This document shows positions 63,287-64,000 of a DNA stretch of 64,000 nucleotides, piece by piece. This stretch comes from Przewalskia tangutica. Taxonomy: Eukaryota; Streptophyta; Magnoliopsida; Solanales; Solanaceae. The first letter of the stretch is position 1, and every line of letters starts with the position of its first letter. The notes beneath the pieces are model-generated. The model was not told the origin of the DNA, searched no databases, and was given only the letters and a program-made list of their open reading frames with translations. The stretch is from positions 56,085,609-56,149,608 of the forward strand of contig CM056725.1 in the NCBI GenBank assembly GCA_029844215.1, given 5' to 3'. Position numbers and translations under genes: made by a program.

Positions 63287-64000
63287 TGTTATACCCCGTA
63301 TTTCCAGAGTATGTACGTAAGGGCGTACGTATAAAAATTTAAGCCTTAAAGTTAGGCTAAGTTCGAAATTTAGGCACAAGTGCCGAAAAGTCGTTTTTAA
63401 ATGAAGCGTTTCCACGACTACGTAGGAAAATTCCGGCTATGTCATTTATAATTTTTGCGGATTTTTCCGAGAGACGAAACATTTTGGACCAACGGGAGGG
63501 TGACATGTGTCACCCTCACATTGGAAGGAAGTGGACGGCCAAAGGGGAATAATTGGCACGTTTTTTTGTGCAAAAATTGTGGTCAAGGGTTAGGGAGGAT
63601 ATTTTGTGTAGTTGATGAGCAAGTGGGACCCACAAACACATGGCTTCATCTTGACCTTACACTTGCCTTACACTTGGATAGATCTTGGCCATTGGTTGGC
63701 CATTTCTTGACCTATAAATACCCCTCCCTTGTGGAAGACTTCTTCATCCTAAATTTTTCTAAGTCTTGAAATCCTCCTCTCCCCCCCTTTGTGAGCTTTT
63801 CGTCCTAGCCTTCCCCCTCCCCCTTAGTTGGGCCTTGTGGCCGAGAGGGTGCCCACCCCCCTTCCTAGGGGTGCTAAGCCGAGGGGTACCCCCCCCTTTC
63901 CTTGTATGGTTCTCGTATAATACCCCTTTTGTGGTATAGAAATACTCTCCAAGTATTGTTATAATGCCCAAAATACTTTAGCCCAAATACCTTGTAGTAT
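63287..64000 (+). repeat. N4 3' LTR, first 714 bp
   Basis: Matches 52425-53140 closely. Palindrome at about 63499-63518, TATA at 63713-63720, pyrimidine-rich leader 63770-63900. Continues beyond the window. Confidence 0.92.

Larger units (their letters stand above)
52425..64000 (+). mobile_element. N4: gag-only element in A2's LTR (3' end off window)
   Basis: The 5' LTR (52425-53719 and 58917-60941, 3315 bp without N5) is interrupted by N5; the body is 60942-63286 (2345 bp); the 3' LTR runs from 63287 past the window end. The candidate target duplicate on the left is ATACT (52420-52424); its partner is not visible. Gag has an intact CCHC knuckle, the tail lacks pol, and both hairpins and the PPT are present. 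The first 700 bp of the two LTRs are nearly identical. Confidence 0.92.

Overview
This is repeat-only DNA from a flowering plant, probably a eudicot and possibly Solanaceae; the family guess rests on familiarity with these LTR and leader sequences and is weak. Every stretch of the window can be assigned to Ty3/gypsy LTR retrotransposons of the chromovirus Tekay/Del type: LTRs TGTTATACC...GTGACA, an initiator-Met tRNA primer site (TGGTATCAGAGC), a gag with a CCHC knuckle, then protease, reverse transcriptase, RNase H, integrase and a C-terminal chromodomain. I see no host gene, tRNA, rRNA or CRISPR array.

Layout, with working names. 1-46 is the end of an LTR of an off-window element (TE-0) inserted in the left LTR of A1. 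A1 (47-28491) and A2 (28492-52424) are two bodies of one autonomous-type family sharing the LTR at 25498-28491, a tandem LTR-body-LTR-body-LTR arrangement. A1 is split in its integrase by B (5643-24172, target duplication TTGTT), and B is split in its 5' LTR by N1 (5685-14162, CGTAC). A2 is split in its protease by two minus-strand elements only 19 bp apart, N2 (30042-39561) and N3 (39581-48866, TCCTA). The last LTR of A2 is cut by N4 (52425 to beyond the window end), whose 5' LTR is cut by N5 (53720-58916, ATTGA). The nesting gives relative ages: A1/A2 oldest, then B, N2, N3, N4, with N1 and N5 the youngest in their stacks.

A1, A2 and B carry gag-pol bodies of about 5 kb, all broken by stops and frameshifts. 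N1 to N5 are gag-only bodies of 2.2-2.6 kb, usually flanked by LTRs longer than the body (3.1-3.5 kb; N5 is a short-LTR form of 1.35 kb). They keep PBS, polypurine tract and several shared RNA-like structures, so they look like non-autonomous satellites that would need pol proteins from A/B-type elements. In N2 and N5 a decayed integrase relic survives behind gag.

The most interesting signals are cis elements common to autonomous and satellite elements: a leader stem-loop presenting GTGCAC, like a retroviral dimerization loop; a hairpin AACATTCG/CGAATGTT just before the polypurine tract; a compensated hairpin in the gag-only tail; a U3 palindrome; and a GT splice-donor-like site (usually GAG|GTAA) in every LTR paired with a pyrimidine-CAG next to the gag ATG. 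A technical caution: many copy-to-copy differences sit at CAG/CTG/CCG and look like small base-calling errors, so some frameshifts may not be real.
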